Positions 1-11,299 of a stretch of 64,000 nucleotides of DNA are shown here, piece after piece. The DNA is taken from contig CM036209.1 of assembly GCA_020631735.1 (NCBI GenBank), positions 4,563,451 through 4,627,450 on the forward strand, read 5' to 3'. Under the pieces are notes generated by a model, which saw only the letters and a list, made by a program, of their open reading frames with translations, did no database searches and was not told where the DNA came from. Made by a program: the position numbers and the translations under genes. This stretch comes from Saccharum officinarum. Its lineage: Eukaryota; Streptophyta; Magnoliopsida; Poales; Poaceae. The first letter of the stretch is position 1; each line of letters opens with the position of its first letter.

Positions 1-2399
1 TATTGCTCCTCTGCTTGAAGTACCCACCGCCACCTCCGCCACCACCGCCACTGCCGTTCCGTTTCCTTCCAGACCCAGAAGTGTAGCTCGGATCCTCCGG
101 CTGCCGGTACCTGTTGTTGGATGGTCCGCCATGAAAGTTGTTCCAGTTGTTGGGTGTGTAGTGGTTCTTGCTACAGTCACGCCAGCTCGGCTTCTCCAAA
201 GGAGCGCCCCAGCTGGTGTTGCTATTATTGCCCCATTTATTGGAAGATTGGCCTCCCCAAACAGCCTCAGGTGTTACTACATTGGCCTGGCCTCCCCAAG
301 TCGTGTTGGGTGCAAGATTGGCCTCATAGTCCCACTTATTGACTTCAGCCGGCTTTTCTATGAAGACATCCCAGTTTCCAGATCCGTTCTGGGTGCACTT
401 GTTGTCTGCCCCAGCGTTGGCCCATCCTGTGGCCGGGGCGGAATTATCATCCTCAAATGGTAGCCCTACACTATCCAGCTCAGCAACCAACTCTGGGTCG
501 AGTTTGCATTGGTGGTCGACCTTGTCGATGTACAAATCAGGGTCGTCCAGCAAAGGAATGTCAGAAGGCTTGCCATGATAGTTCGCCCAGAACCTTGCCT
601 TTGCGTTCTGGAAACAATCAAATGCCTCTGAATCATCCCAGGGCTCATGTTTATGGAATGGTCCAACATATTGCTTGTTTTCACAGAAACTCTCCCAAGT
701 AATGTCGCCAACGTGGCGGCAGAATTCCCTTTCCCATAATGGGACTGGGTAGTGACCGTCTTCTGCACATATGAAAAATGAGTATAAGAATTAATGGTAG
801 CAGCACGGTAACACGGAAAGGCAAAAGATTCCCTAAATTATTGCATTCAGATTAGTAGAGTGGAAGAAAAAGAAAACATAAATAGAATTCTATTATAGCT
901 CCACTGTGCAGATTTGGAAGATATCAGACTGAAATCCATCCAAAACAAAAGATAAATTTAGAAGCTATTGTGTGGTCATTCAAGGTGCCTTCTAAGCAGA
1001 TATACCCTCCAGAGTAGCTCCTGTGTTTGTTACGTGGCAACATAATACTACGTTACTTGTGGTCAATCTTTTGTTTTACTCATATTTAATCTCAATCCAA
1101 AGTAGCTCCTATGAATCCTGTGGTTATCGAGAATGATAAAGAAAACGCTAACCTTAAAACCAAAATCATATCCCTAAAGGCTATAACTTAGCTTATACAT
1201 ATAACCCAACATTCTAGGATTACAAGCTTCTGAGCCCATAGCTGTAAAGTGTTTATTTCATAAGCCAAGCTCACAAGATATGAACCCATTAATTGTATGA
1301 ATGGTCTTTCATTTCCTTTTCATTCATATGAATCAAAGGTGTGCAGGAAACATTAGACAATTACACTACACACATGGCATGCTAAATAAAGGGAGCGTTC
1401 ATAATTCTTGCCAAAAGAGTTTGATCCTAAAATGGCAGCATTGCTTCTAAAGGCAAGTCTATATCTCCTACACAACAGGACTCATCGTGTCATGTATTTA
1501 ATGATATAATTAGTACGAAGAAAGTGAACATGTGTCTTCCAGGAGATCACAAACTTTGAGGTCAGATTGCTTGAGAAAAAAAAATACAGACACAATGAGT
1601 GGGACGAATAGTAGCAAATAATTCCACTGGCAGGCGTATCCAGTATTCCAACGGACATCGGTTACTTAATAAGAACAGGGCAATAGACTAGGCATTACGA
1701 CAAAGTGCACAAAAAGACAAAGTATACAAATCAAAGATGGCGTGAAAGGCGCGAAGCGAGCCATGGATCCGGAAGATCCCAACCGTCGAATCCATGGCGC
1801 GCAACGGGCATTCAGTATTTTTGAAGTCGACCTGGTATATAACAGCAGAGACTATATACACTGTGCATCTTCAAAATACTATATACACTGTGCAGACTGA
1901 ACTGTTCCTGGAACAGATTATCTGAATCCCCACCTGTACAACCACTGCTATCTTGCAATTGCAGTGCCCTCCCATTCAATTCCTATTCCCCAAAAAGGAA
2001 TGCCTCTACCTCCAATCCAACAGATGTGATAGTCACGCAAAGATAGCATTTTTCTGACATTTCAACGCGCAATGGAAAGAACAATCCGTACACATGAGAA
2101 AGCAAGCCTACACTGACAGGTAATAACTCTGATTCTACGCTTCAATCAGTGTCCAAATCATCTGACCAACAAAGAATCGAGGAGTAGATCTAGATATCGA
2201 ACGAGTTTTAATCCGATCGCAACCTAAGAGACTACGGATGACACAACCGAAATCGAAACATCGGGTTCCGAGAGAGGGAGAGAGGGAGGAATCCGTCCGT
2301 ACCGTAATCAGGCGGAGGCGGAGGCCGAGGAGGACGCGAAGCGCCGGCGGAGCGGTCACGGTGGCCCGTCACGTACCGGGACCGGTTCCAGCCCCCCAT
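1..2399 (-). CDS. Conserved plant protein of unknown function, two exons seen, 3' end cut by window edge
   Basis: Two exons join cleanly on the minus strand: exon 1 at 2399-2303 and exon 2 from 762 to the window edge. The donor is G|GTACGG (GT at 2302-2301) and the acceptor is GTGCAG| (AG at 764-763). The split codon G|AA encodes Glu and keeps the frame open through both exons. The protein starts MGGWNRSRYVTGHRDRSAGA, has a proline run, then EDGHYPVPLWEREFCRHVGD and an acidic Trp/Phe-rich region (KHEPWDDSEAFDCFQNAKAR). It ends, as far as visible, in a low-complexity tail rich in Asn, Gly and Trp-Gly pairs with a run of nine glycines, suggesting a disordered C terminus. I recall similar plant-only proteins but no established function. 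An in-frame ATG at 2459 would add 20 residues; I chose 2399 because the upstream residues look like translated leader. The protein continues past base 1. Confidence 0.78.
763..2302 (-). other. Intron of the left-edge gene
   Basis: This 1540-bp stretch separates the two exons and has GT..AG borders on the minus strand. It is AT-rich with no long reading frame. I see no recognisable transposon terminus or RNA gene in it. Confidence 0.7.
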
Positions 2400-2760
2400 C
2401 GTGAGGAGGACGAGGAGCGCCCCGCCCGCAGCTCGCCGAAGCGACGGACGGCACGGCACCGGGCGGAGGCAGCCCCAATGGCTAGTAGTCGGAATCTATC
2501 TACCTATAACCTATCCCTGAAAGAACAGCAGTACCTCGCGAGGCGAGGCTACGAATCAATCGCGACGCGAGATTGGGGACCTCCGGGGCTGCGTGCGGGA
2601 GCCGGGAGGGGGAGTATATCGATGCGGGCGCGGCGAGTGCGCGAGGCACGAGGAAGACGAGACGAGACAACACGCGAGCCTGGAAGTGAAACTGAAACGT
2701 GCGCCGCTTCAGGTGCACTCGTGGGCCGGCGTGCTTGGTTGGGCCTAGAAATCCAGGCCT
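2400..2760 (-). promoter_or_regulatory. CpG-rich 5' leader and promoter region of the left-edge gene
   Basis: GC and CpG content rise sharply just upstream of the start codon at 2399 and fall again beyond about 2760. This is the usual pattern around the first exon of a grass gene. I see no convincing TATA box on the minus strand, so a TSS cannot be placed. A plus-strand frame at 2238-2762 is an Arg-rich artefact of the same composition. Confidence 0.4.
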
Positions 2761-3894
2761 AGTAGCATCGCTGGAAACGGCAAAACGGGTGGGCCATCAG
2801 GACTGACTCCTCTCGGGCCTTGGCTGGCTTCCGCATCGGTTTCCGTTTGGTGGTTTGTTGTTTTTTGAAAGAAAGGGATCTATTTGATCTCCCTTTACCT
2901 ATTGTTGTAGTCTAATGTTTCTCCTCAAACTCTACGACCAGAAATCTTATATCATTTAGACTTGCAAAACTGTTAAGATTATCTCCCTACCATGGTTTGA
3001 AGTGCTCTTGAAAGTCGCTTTATCCTTTTGTTGGTTAAATAATCCAGTAAATAAGACTTTTAAACCATATAAAATGTCTCTAATCTTCTAAAAATTTGGA
3101 TAAAAATCCTAGATAAAGATCTCTAAACTCTAGTAAGATGGGAAAATATTCAGAAAATTCTAGAAAATCCCCAAAACGTTCCAAGATGTATAAATGTGTT
3201 CTGAAAACTTTCCACAGCAAAAACATAAGATGTGACTAGCATGAATGCTTTCACCAGTAATATATGTTGCATATATGTTGGTTGCATCTCTTACTTTTGC
3301 TGCAAAAAGTTTTTTTACACCACATTTAGACGTCGATTTCACCGGTTTGGGATTTTTTTAAATATTTTTTTTTTGGATATTTCCCCCTATTTGCCAATAG
3401 CTAAATTTAATTTTAGAAAATTCAATGAAAATTATTGTAACTCAAAATTACACATTTTTCTGGAATAATTGCACATTTAAATTCAAGGAAAGCCATGAGA
3501 GAGGTAAATTGGACTTTCACAATAGTTTAGAGAGATCAGTTAGACTTTATAAAAAAAATATAGAAGTACTTTTTTCAAAAAAAATATCCAAATATTTTTC
3601 TAGAATAATTGCACATTTAAAAATACTAATATATGATTTAATATTATAATTTTTTTAACATAGAATAATATAAAACTAAAATCAGCCAAAGAGAGGTAAA
3701 TAGAAGTCTCACAATAGTTCAGGGAGGTTAATTTTTCCCAAACTAATTCCATATCACGGAAGTCTGGTTTACCTCTCGTGTGCCAACTCAGTTAACACCG
3801 CTTTCAAAACCACTCACAAAGTTAAATCAGATGGCTTAAAGAATTAGGTTAGTCTAAAAATCGTATTTTTCGATTGATGGAAGCAAATCGGCCT
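2761..3894. other. AT-rich intergenic sequence
   Basis: No gene is supported here. The stretch is AT-rich and carries two diverged copies of a short segment (gagaggtaaattgg.. near 3500 and gagaggtaaatagaag.. near 3690), so it is probably old transposon debris. Confidence 0.4.
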
Positions 3895-3903
3895 TATACA
3901 ATA

Positions 3904-4045
3904 GAGAAAATTCCTTATTTGACATTGAAAAAACTTGGTGTTCCCAATTTAGCATCCAAATTTGAAATCTTCCATATCTGACCTCACTCGAAACTTTCGT
4001 TCCTAGAATGACACTACCGTCACTTTGGCCCCTGTAACGGTGTTA
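3904..4045 (+). repeat. Left terminal inverted repeat of MULE1
   Basis: It pairs with 6783-6930 read in reverse complement. Shared blocks include CTTATTTGACA, GAAAAAACTTG, TGTTCCCAATTTAGCATC and ATGACACTACCGT. Confidence 0.85.
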
Positions 4046-4557
4046 ACTGATACGCAAAAAGATAATTTTGCCCCTCTTTCAGTTTTTAGTCTGGACGCCT
4101 TCCCTCCTGTGCCCAATAGTGTCGTTGGCGGGAATGGAAGTGTTTTAGTGCCATTTTTAAAAAAATTTAACAGGGTTGCTGTTTTGAGAGTACAAAATTA
4201 ATTTGGTGTTTTTCTTTTAACTATTTTTTTAGCATTCTTTGGGCTATTTATGCACCATATTTTTGGACAATTTTTGCACCATTTATTTAAACAGAGTGCA
4301 CAGATAAATTTTTGCAGCAATTATTTGCACCATGATAATAAGGCAAACAAACTTGAAAGAACGTCCATAATAACATGTGATCAATAACATCCAAGCTAGC
4401 ATATATATATATAGTAACATTCACGTTCACAAACATCAACATAAATATGAGGATCACACGCACGTAGAGACCAACGTCCATGTTCTCTTCACATATAATA
4501 TTGAGACATACATGTTCACATCCAAACCAAAAGACATGGCATTTCAACTTCTCAGAT

Positions 4558-6069
4558 TCACAAACTGAGTCTTCTTTTACTCCTTGTGCTCATTGCAGGA
4601 CTTGCAGGCTGAAACATTTTGCTCCTTGTGCCCATTGCAGGGCTATCAAGTAGCAACTTCCTTTCCGAAGTCTTTTTAGAAATTATCTTCTTCCTTTTGC
4701 CCTTCACCTTCTTAGCACCTTCAATTTCTCCAACCGAAAGCCCCTCGGGCTGATTTGAGCCACTTCGTGACCTAAACATGTTCATGTATATCAACATTTA
4801 TTTGAAGAACATATGAAAAACTGCTATGCAAAAGAAGTCCAGATTTATTACAGCTACCTTTTGGAGCCTGCAGAGGTCGAGTTACCAAGTTCTCTTTTTG
4901 TTACTTGAATTTTCCATGCTTGGGCTATGAAAAATCAGAATTAGTATATTGTACTTTTTGCATGGGTCTGGCCTCACTTTTTACACGCTTTGGCTATGAA
5001 AAAACAGAAATAGAAGAGGTACCTTTTTGAAGCTTCAGAACACAAGTCAACTTTTTTTTTCTCTTTGTAGTAGTTGTAGCCTCCAAATTTTGACTAAAGA
5101 AGTGATAATTTTAGAAAAATTGACACAAAAAATTCAGCAACAAAAATTCAGAAAAATGAGAGATGAGCAAACTTTGGTGGTGGAAAGGACATAGAAGCTG
5201 CAGGAGCTTCATCTTCCAATGCCATAATTGAACTTTGATCAGATATAATAGTTTTTGTTCTCTTTTTTGTGGTCCTCTACATAACAAATTAGAAAGGTAA
5301 ATATTTGTTGAGTGTACAGACTAGGCATGAAAGGAACCTGAAACATAGACACATACCTCACAGCTTTCATTGCTTCTATGTCCTCTCTGCTACCTTTTTT
5401 TACACTTGTGCCAATGGTGGCCATATTCTTTACATATAGGGCATTGGTGCTGCCCTTTCTTCCTTTTATTGTCATTAGTGCCTTTATGCCTCTCAGCTTT
5501 AGGCCTACCAGCAACAGCTTTTAGCAATGGTGGGTGCATGAAAAATCCATGCTCTGATTTAGGCCATTGGTTCTTGTCAGGCAAAGCAGGGACAGGTTCC
5601 CTCTACCTTTTCCTTCCCTCTATCAAAACACCCAACCACAGTTAGAGCATTGACAGGTTCATTCTGCAAGTAAAGTGTCTGAACATTCAGTGATAGGCTC
5701 AAATGTTTCAGATGGATCACAATAAATAATGAACATGTCTACAACCTTCTCCTTATTATGCATATCAAACATGTACATCAAATCTTCATCTGAATTTACT
5801 TCAGGAAAAGTTTTCAGAACATTATCATAGTACTGAACATGAGCAACTTCCAAATAACCTGGCGGATACTTGTCTACAACTGATTCAACAAAATCCATAT
5901 AATTTGACATGTCTGAATCGACGACCATATCAAAGCTAAAACATCTGACATCCTTTCTTGCCTTTTTTGCGATTGCCAAGTAATTTGATTTTAAGCAAAT
6001 AACTAGTATTTGTTTCCACCCTATGATGTCCAGAGAAAAATGATATGCATGAGATCTATTTCTGTACAT
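4558..6069 (-). pseudogene. Remnant of a MuDR-family transposase lacking the catalytic core
   Basis: Three pieces read on the minus strand. Bases 6069-5659 hold the N-terminal region (PPGYLEVAHVQYYDNVLKTF, then SDEDLMYMFDMHNKEKVVDM and DPSETFEPITE), typical of the N-terminal PB1-like part of MuDR transposases. Bases 5584-5390 hold the C-terminal MPDKNQWPKSEHGFFMHPPL region and a CCHC zinc knuckle, CPICKEYGHHWHKC (C-x2-C-x4-H-x4-C). Bases 4797-4558 hold a tail ending SPAMSTRSKRRLSL. The MULE transposase domain with its DDE residues and the SWIM zinc finger, which normally lie between the first two pieces, are absent. The junction falls near 5590-5660, and a stop codon ends the first piece. The protein cannot catalyse transposition. 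Family placement rests on recognised motifs, not a search. Confidence 0.75.
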
Positions 6070-6177
6070 CTATTTATATTGCTACTTTAAAGAAATCTTA
6101 CTAAAAATAGATGGTGAACTCACCCTGCACAACCAGCCTCCGAGGAAAGTTCTGCTTCCCTGTCTGCATGCAGGCCA

Positions 6178-6530
6178 CTCGTTCCTGCAGCGCTAGTAGC
6201 GCCCGCCCCTTCTGCTTCCTTGCCAGCATGCATACCGCTCGTTCCTGCAGCGCTAGTAGCGCATGCCCCTGCTCGGCGAGCAGCTCCAGCACTGCCCTGG
6301 CGAGGTGCGCCCGCCCCTGCACCGCGAGCGGCACATGCATCGGACTGGCGAGCGGCGCCCGCCCCTCCTCCGCGAGTCACGCCCGCACTGGCCTGGCGAG
6401 CCGCGCTCGCCCCTGCTCCGCGAGCCTCGCCCGCTCCAGCCTGGCACGCGGCCGTCGCCCCTACTCCGCGAGCGGCTTCCGCACCGGCCTGGCGAGCGGC
6501 GCCCACCCCTGTTCCAGCGTCGCGAGAGGC
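6178..6530. repeat. GC-rich tandem repeats (60-bp then 48-bp periods) near the MULE1 right terminus
   Basis: About two 60-bp units share ctcgttcctgcagcgctagt (starting 6178 and 6238). They are followed by five 48-bp units starting at 6289, 6337, 6385, 6433 and 6481, each with the pattern gc-act-ggcctggcgagc..cgcccctgctccgcgag. The 48-bp period is a multiple of three, so several frames stay open and give Ala/Gly/Arg-rich translations; I treat those as artefacts. Confidence 0.8.
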
Positions 6531-6782
6531 GCGTGCTCCGGCATCTGCGCGCGCGGATCCAGCCCGGACTTCTCCAGTGACGCTCTCCCCGGCCGGCCGG
6601 CCGCGCATGCCTCGTGCAGGGGTGCCCCATCCTCCAAGTCACCGACGACCATCTAGGGTTAGGTGATGAGGAGTCTCGCGACCGCCGTCTCCACGAGTCG
6701 GAAGTGAAACACCCGATCCCCTTCTCTGCTTTCCTGTACGATGAGCTAGGGGCATATTAGTCTTTTACCAGTGGCCCCCACT

Positions 6783-6930
6783 TAACAGTTCACGATACAG
6801 TATGCCCAATCTCACGGTAGTGTCATTTTGAGAACCAAAATTTCGAGCTGGGTCAGATAAGGAAGATTTCAACTTTCGATGCTAAATTGGGAACATCAAG
6901 TTTTTTCGGTGTCAAATAAGGAATTTTTTC
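6783..6930 (-). repeat. Right terminal inverted repeat of MULE1
   Basis: Reverse complement of the left terminus with scattered substitutions. It is immediately followed by the second copy of the 9-bp target duplication. Confidence 0.85.
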
Positions 6931-6939
6931 TATACAATA

Positions 6940-7673
6940 ATTTTTGTTCGGCCCAACCAAAGTGGCCCATGCGCCGTCCGGGTAAAATAACTTCACCTGG
7001 CGGCCTCTCTCACATCTCCTCGGCCTTGAGTGTGGCGGCACCCTCCCCTCGCGATTGGCGTGCATCTCCTCCGGCCTCGCATGCGGCGTGCGAACTGCGA
7101 AGCTAACCCTAGTCGCGGCCTCGTACTGACCAGCGCGGCCGACTAGCCGTGAAGCAAAATTGTGAAGGCGGCAGGAGCATATCATGGAAGGAGTCGGGAG
7201 GCAGCGCGGCCAGCATCCCCACGACCCACGGGCAGCGCCGGTCCTTCGACTTTGAGAGCCCTCTGGCGAACTGGTCGTGACGACCCCTTGGACCATATAT
7301 AAAATCTTATAATAATATATAGATGTTATTTTTATTTGCAAAACGAAAACAAATCCAATAATATAGGAGAAATGTTTCTTATGTAACATTCTAAAATTCT
7401 AAAACCTAAATTAGAAGAAAAACATGACTATATGAGTCCAAAGTACTAGATGTTTGGAATGCTATACAAATAATTAATTTGGATTAAAAATGAACAAGAA
7501 AAAAATACCTAGGGGTTGGACATGAACTGAAATAATTGATCGGTGATCGCAATTCGCAAGGCAAGAACCAAGATGTTGTTGTCGTGGAGGTGGAGGTGGA
7601 GCCCTGCGCTGTTCTCCGGTAGTCTAGCTCTTTGCGGCAGCGTGACTTGTGCTCGTCGCCGCTTCGCTGGCTC
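6940..7673. other. No gene supported
   Basis: The first part is GC-rich and the second AT-rich. A 178-codon minus-strand frame crosses the MULE1 terminus (7389-6853) and has no domain or codon pattern I recognise, so I do not call it. Confidence 0.4.
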
Positions 7674-7681
7674 CGTGTGAC

Positions 7682-7898
7682 TAAGGATGAAAACGGTCGG
7701 AAACGGTCGAAAACGGACTTACGATATAGAAAAGCGAAAGCGGTCGGTTCGGGATATTTCTACATTTAGCAATTAAAGAGTACAAAAAATGGTTGTGAAA
7801 CCAATTGAAACTGACAATTTTTCATGTTAAAAAACGGTTCATAATATAGAAAACGAAAACGGTCAATTCGAAATATTTCTGTTCCGTTTTCATCCCTA
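7682..7898. mobile_element. hAT-type MITE with 8-bp target duplication
   Basis: This 217-bp element has termini TAAGGATGAAAACGG and, in reverse complement, TAGGGATGAAAACGG. Perfect 8-bp direct repeats cgtgtgac lie at 7674-7681 and 7899-7906, diagnostic of hAT insertion. The inside is made of aaacggtcgg-type subterminal repeats. There is no coding capacity. Related sequence occurs at 10246-11028. Confidence 0.9.
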
Positions 7899-7906
7899 CG
7901 TGTGAC

Positions 7907-9699
7907 CGTGTCCGTGCGTCGGGTGTCGGCGTGTGAGTGCGTGACACGATCTCGCGAGTTGCGGTCTTGAGTGCGGCGCGACTCCTCTTCTCCTCTCAGG
8001 GCCGTGGCGAAAATTGGGAAAGGAAGCTAGAAAGACCGATGATTTTCTTGGGCCAGCTAGCCAGTTCTCTGCTTCTCATCTCATTAGTTTGTTGATGCCT
8101 AAGAGTATCTCCAAGAGACTCTTCAAATCCTTCCTAAATGCTAGAAATAGATATTTTGGTGAAAAACTATCCTGCAACAGATTTTCTAAATGGTCATCCA
8201 AATATAGCTATCTTCTATTCCGGATTTTTCGCTAGCCAAAAATAGAAGACGAGAATGACTCTCTAGAGTGCACATGAGATATAGAAAAACTGTTGGAGAG
8301 TAAAAAATATAGAAAGCAATTTTATGTAAATGACTTTCTAAATGATGATTTAGAGAGTGAGATTTAGAAAGGCTCTGAGAGATGCTCTAACGGACTATAG
8401 GGCCGGGGGTTTGTATACCTGTGCTTAGGCCCCTCCCCCGCCTGGGCCCTCGGCCGTCGCACCCCGTGCCCTCTCCCTAGGGTCGGCACTGCCCACGGGT
8501 GCGGCCCAGTTCAAGGGGAAGGGGCAGGCGAGAGGGGTGGCGATGCTGCAGCGGCGTGGTAGGGTCATTCCGGCAGCGGTTAGTGCACAGCGCGACGCAG
8601 GCACGCAGGAATGACAGTCAGCTACAACAGGTGCTTCTAAATCTCGAGTCCTCTTCATCCTTCAATTGTTTGTATGTACAAAACTGCAGTAGGCGATCAG
8701 AGATTGTCAAAATGCTAAGTTCTCATTTTGTGTTATTACTGCTCAAATGATTCGATGCACACCTGGCATAGGCATGATGTGATCATTAGGAATATGCTAA
8801 AGTTTTCAGTTCATCTAGGAATCTAAGTTGGTGTCCTTGCCTAGTTGCCTGTTTTCTGTAAACTTCAGATGGCATATATATGTGATAGTTCCTGCTTAGC
8901 TATCTCTGATAATCTGTATTCTGTTATCCAATTTAACCAGCATTCCAGCTACTGCATAGATATTGTATCTGGTTATGTCTTGTTTAACCTTTTTATTCTA
9001 CCTATCTTTTTATGAGAAGACATGATATAACACCGCTAGGTACTATGTGGCAAAGTCTTCATACATCCCATCATCATGCATCAATTAGTACATCTAGGTT
9101 TGCGGCGGTAATTACTAATTTGTAGTTACATGTACCCTAGATGGCATGCGTGTTACTTCTTGAGCAGCTTTTGCTAGCCTTATTTTGTAAAACGCCATAT
9201 TTTTATCGAATTCATTGTTCAATCAAGTATGGAATTGAGATGTCTTCCAAATTATGCATTTTATATCCTGCGCTTCTGAGAAGATTATGGGTATGCTGGC
9301 CTAATATGGGTTGTTCAGACGCTTAGATAATGGTCCTAGGCGTGGAGATTCACCAGCTCCGCCACTGCTCTCCCGGTGAATCCGCTCCGACGAAATGACA
9401 TTCCCTTTGATTAGGCTAGTTTGCTCCAGATCTGTTCTTAAATAGGGAACAATCTTATGTCATATTGAGGGATAAGTTTTTTTCCTGGTAATAAATTCTT
9501 TATGATACTATCCTCGCTGTTAGTGATAGCTGGCCAAGTTGTTCAAAATATAAGTACGTGATCAGAGGGAGATATCCCGATTTCTTAGCCTCCTCCACTG
9601 AATCTCTCTACCTTTTTAGTGTCACTCAGTGTTGGAACGAACAGAAAATTATTCACATCCATTTTGTTGACTCGTGGATTGATTCTCTTAACTTGCTAG
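7907..9699 (+). other. Upstream region of pseudogene copy A, with a possible untranslated first exon
   Basis: No protein-coding gene is supported. A CpG-rich patch at about 8400-8610 ends in CAACAG|GTGCTTC, a plausible splice donor, and could be the leader exon of the copy A gene, whose next exon starts after an acceptor at 9697-9699. The short frame there (starting near 8542) stops before the donor, so if used it would be leader only. The rest is AT-rich intron-like sequence. Confidence 0.3.
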
Positions 9700-10245
9700 G
9701 AAACCTGAATATTGAAGATGAGCTGCCAGAAGTTGAGCCGTCAGTATATGCATTTGGTGTTGAGCGAGGGGCGTGGCTTGTACTCGCTGAGGCACATGGA
9801 TGTGTCGAACCTCTTCTACCCATCAACAGCTGAAGCACTGGATGCAGAGGCTCGAGCTAAGAAGAAGAAGAAGAATTCCATCAATAAATTGGGGAGCATC
9901 GGCCGATTGCCTAAACCGAGCATGCACTACCAATCATACATGCTGGGTGTATCTAGTCCCTACAGTTCGCCCAGTGTGTTTTCTCTCTTCGGGGAGAGCA
10001 AGAACAAGATCCTATACGCGGATGCAAAAGCCCACACCAACATCTACAACTCTAGGTTGCACTCCTTCACTACAATGCCAGATATGAATTTTCCCAAGGG
10101 GCCCAGTTGTATGGCTGTTCATATCACTCGCACTGCAGCCCATGCAAGGTCTGAACCCGACGGTGGATCATGAGTTCTTCACTGAGAACCCCCTTGGTGA
10201 CCACAGTGGCAGCCTCTACATGATGCACATGGACCAGGAACGGGG

Positions 10246-11028
10246 CTTTTCTACTTTTACATTTGAATATGAAAACGAAAGCGAAAACGGTAAAGCCGGA
10301 CACGAAAACGAACGCGAACTTACGAAATATCGAGAGAATTTCGAAAACAAACCAATCCAAACGAAATTATGTTGAACACGGTCGGTATACGAAAATTCAA
10401 TACGGAATACCGATCCACAATGCATAACAATTAACAAATGCCATCGTGGCAAACTTCGAGTGCAAGAGAGCAGACTTATCAATTTGGTTTCTTTAACAAT
10501 AGAAAAAAAAAGAAAGAAGAGAAAAATTTGAGATGACATCGGTACTAGACTAGAAATGATAGCAACAACGCCTGGCTCATATAGCTCTCTCTTTTTTGGT
10601 CGGCCCAATCACATGCAATGCAACAACAACGCCGTGTGAAACCAGATGCAGCCATGCAGGCATGCAGCACCGTACGAGATGATTAGTCCTACCTCGGCGA
10701 CTCAGGGAGGCGCGACGGGGTGAGCTGCTTATATAATGCGGCCAATGGGCATCAGTGCTCTACACTTGTCTTTGCCTAGTTGCCTGGACAGTAATGATTG
10801 GCAACCAAATTCGGTTTAAACCGAATTTTGAATTCGGGATATTCTGAATTAAAAGTAGAAAACGGTCGGAAACGGTCGGAAAATGTCTAAACCGTTTTCT
10901 ACTTTTACATTTGAAATAAGAAAACAAAAGCGAAAATGGTAAAGTCGGACACAAAAATGCGAATTCAATCGGATAAAATACAGAAAACGATACGGTTCGG
11001 ATCAGAATATTTCCGTTCCATTTTCATC
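10246..11028. mobile_element. hAT-related insertion inside copy A
   Basis: The block replaces coding sequence between SLYMMHMDQERG and LPLPPFF. Its right end, ttccattttcatcctta in plus orientation, matches the hAT MITE terminus at 7898. Internally, cttttctacttttacatttg and a following segment occur twice (near 10246 and 10898), so it is either one rearranged element or two partial copies. I could not find matching 8-bp target duplications. Confidence 0.55.
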
Positions 11029-11095
11029 CTTACTCCCATTGCCACCATTCTTTGACGACGAGGATTACATTGCTTACACAGTCATCGATGGTACA

Positions 11096-11299
11096 CGAAT
11101 CTGTGTATCATCCGCCACTGCGACCTATTCTTTTGACACGGTATCGCTCGAGTGGAGCAAGACTGGCGTGGGTGCTGCCCTTTCATAGCAAAGCGGAGTA
11201 TGTTCCTGAGCTGAACCTGTGGCTTGGCCTGTCTGCTAGCAGCCCCTCCAACCTGTGCACTTTGGGCCTCTCCACTTTTGGAATTGATTCTTGTGATGT
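11096..11299 (+). repeat. Left copy of a 204-bp direct duplication of copy A coding sequence
   Basis: From cgaatctgtgtatc to gattcttgtgatgt this segment repeats at 12087-12292. By eye the two copies differ by one substitution and one 2-bp deletion. The deletion (actggcgtgg against actggcgattgg) shifts the frame in this copy only. Confidence 0.9.

Larger units (their letters stand above)
3904..6930 (-). mobile_element. MULE1: Mutator-like DNA transposon with internally deleted transposase
   Basis: The element is bounded by perfect 9-bp direct repeats, tatacaata at 3895-3903 and 6931-6939, the target duplication expected of Mutator-like elements. Long terminal inverted repeats of about 140 bp start GAGAAAATTCCTTATTTGAC on the left and GAAAAAATTCCTTATTTGAC on the right (read inward) and stay roughly 85 percent identical by eye. 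Inside, on the minus strand, are the two ends of a MuDR-type transposase; a GC-rich tandem repeat lies next to the right terminus. With the catalytic middle missing, the element could move only if another copy supplies transposase. The terminal sequence resembles that of MULE2 at 36528-37983, so both probably belong to related subfamilies. Confidence 0.88.

Noticed and set aside
2238..2762. 174-codon plus frame opposite the left-edge gene
   Set aside because: Arg-rich antisense shadow of the first exon and its CpG-rich leader.
6120..6608. Ala/Gly-rich 162-codon minus frame in MULE1
   Set aside because: Explained by 48-bp tandem repeats whose period is a multiple of three; several overlapping frames on both strands are equally open.
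6853..7389. 178-codon minus frame across the right end of MULE1
   Set aside because: It runs through the terminal inverted repeat and target duplication, with no recognisable domain; not a gene.
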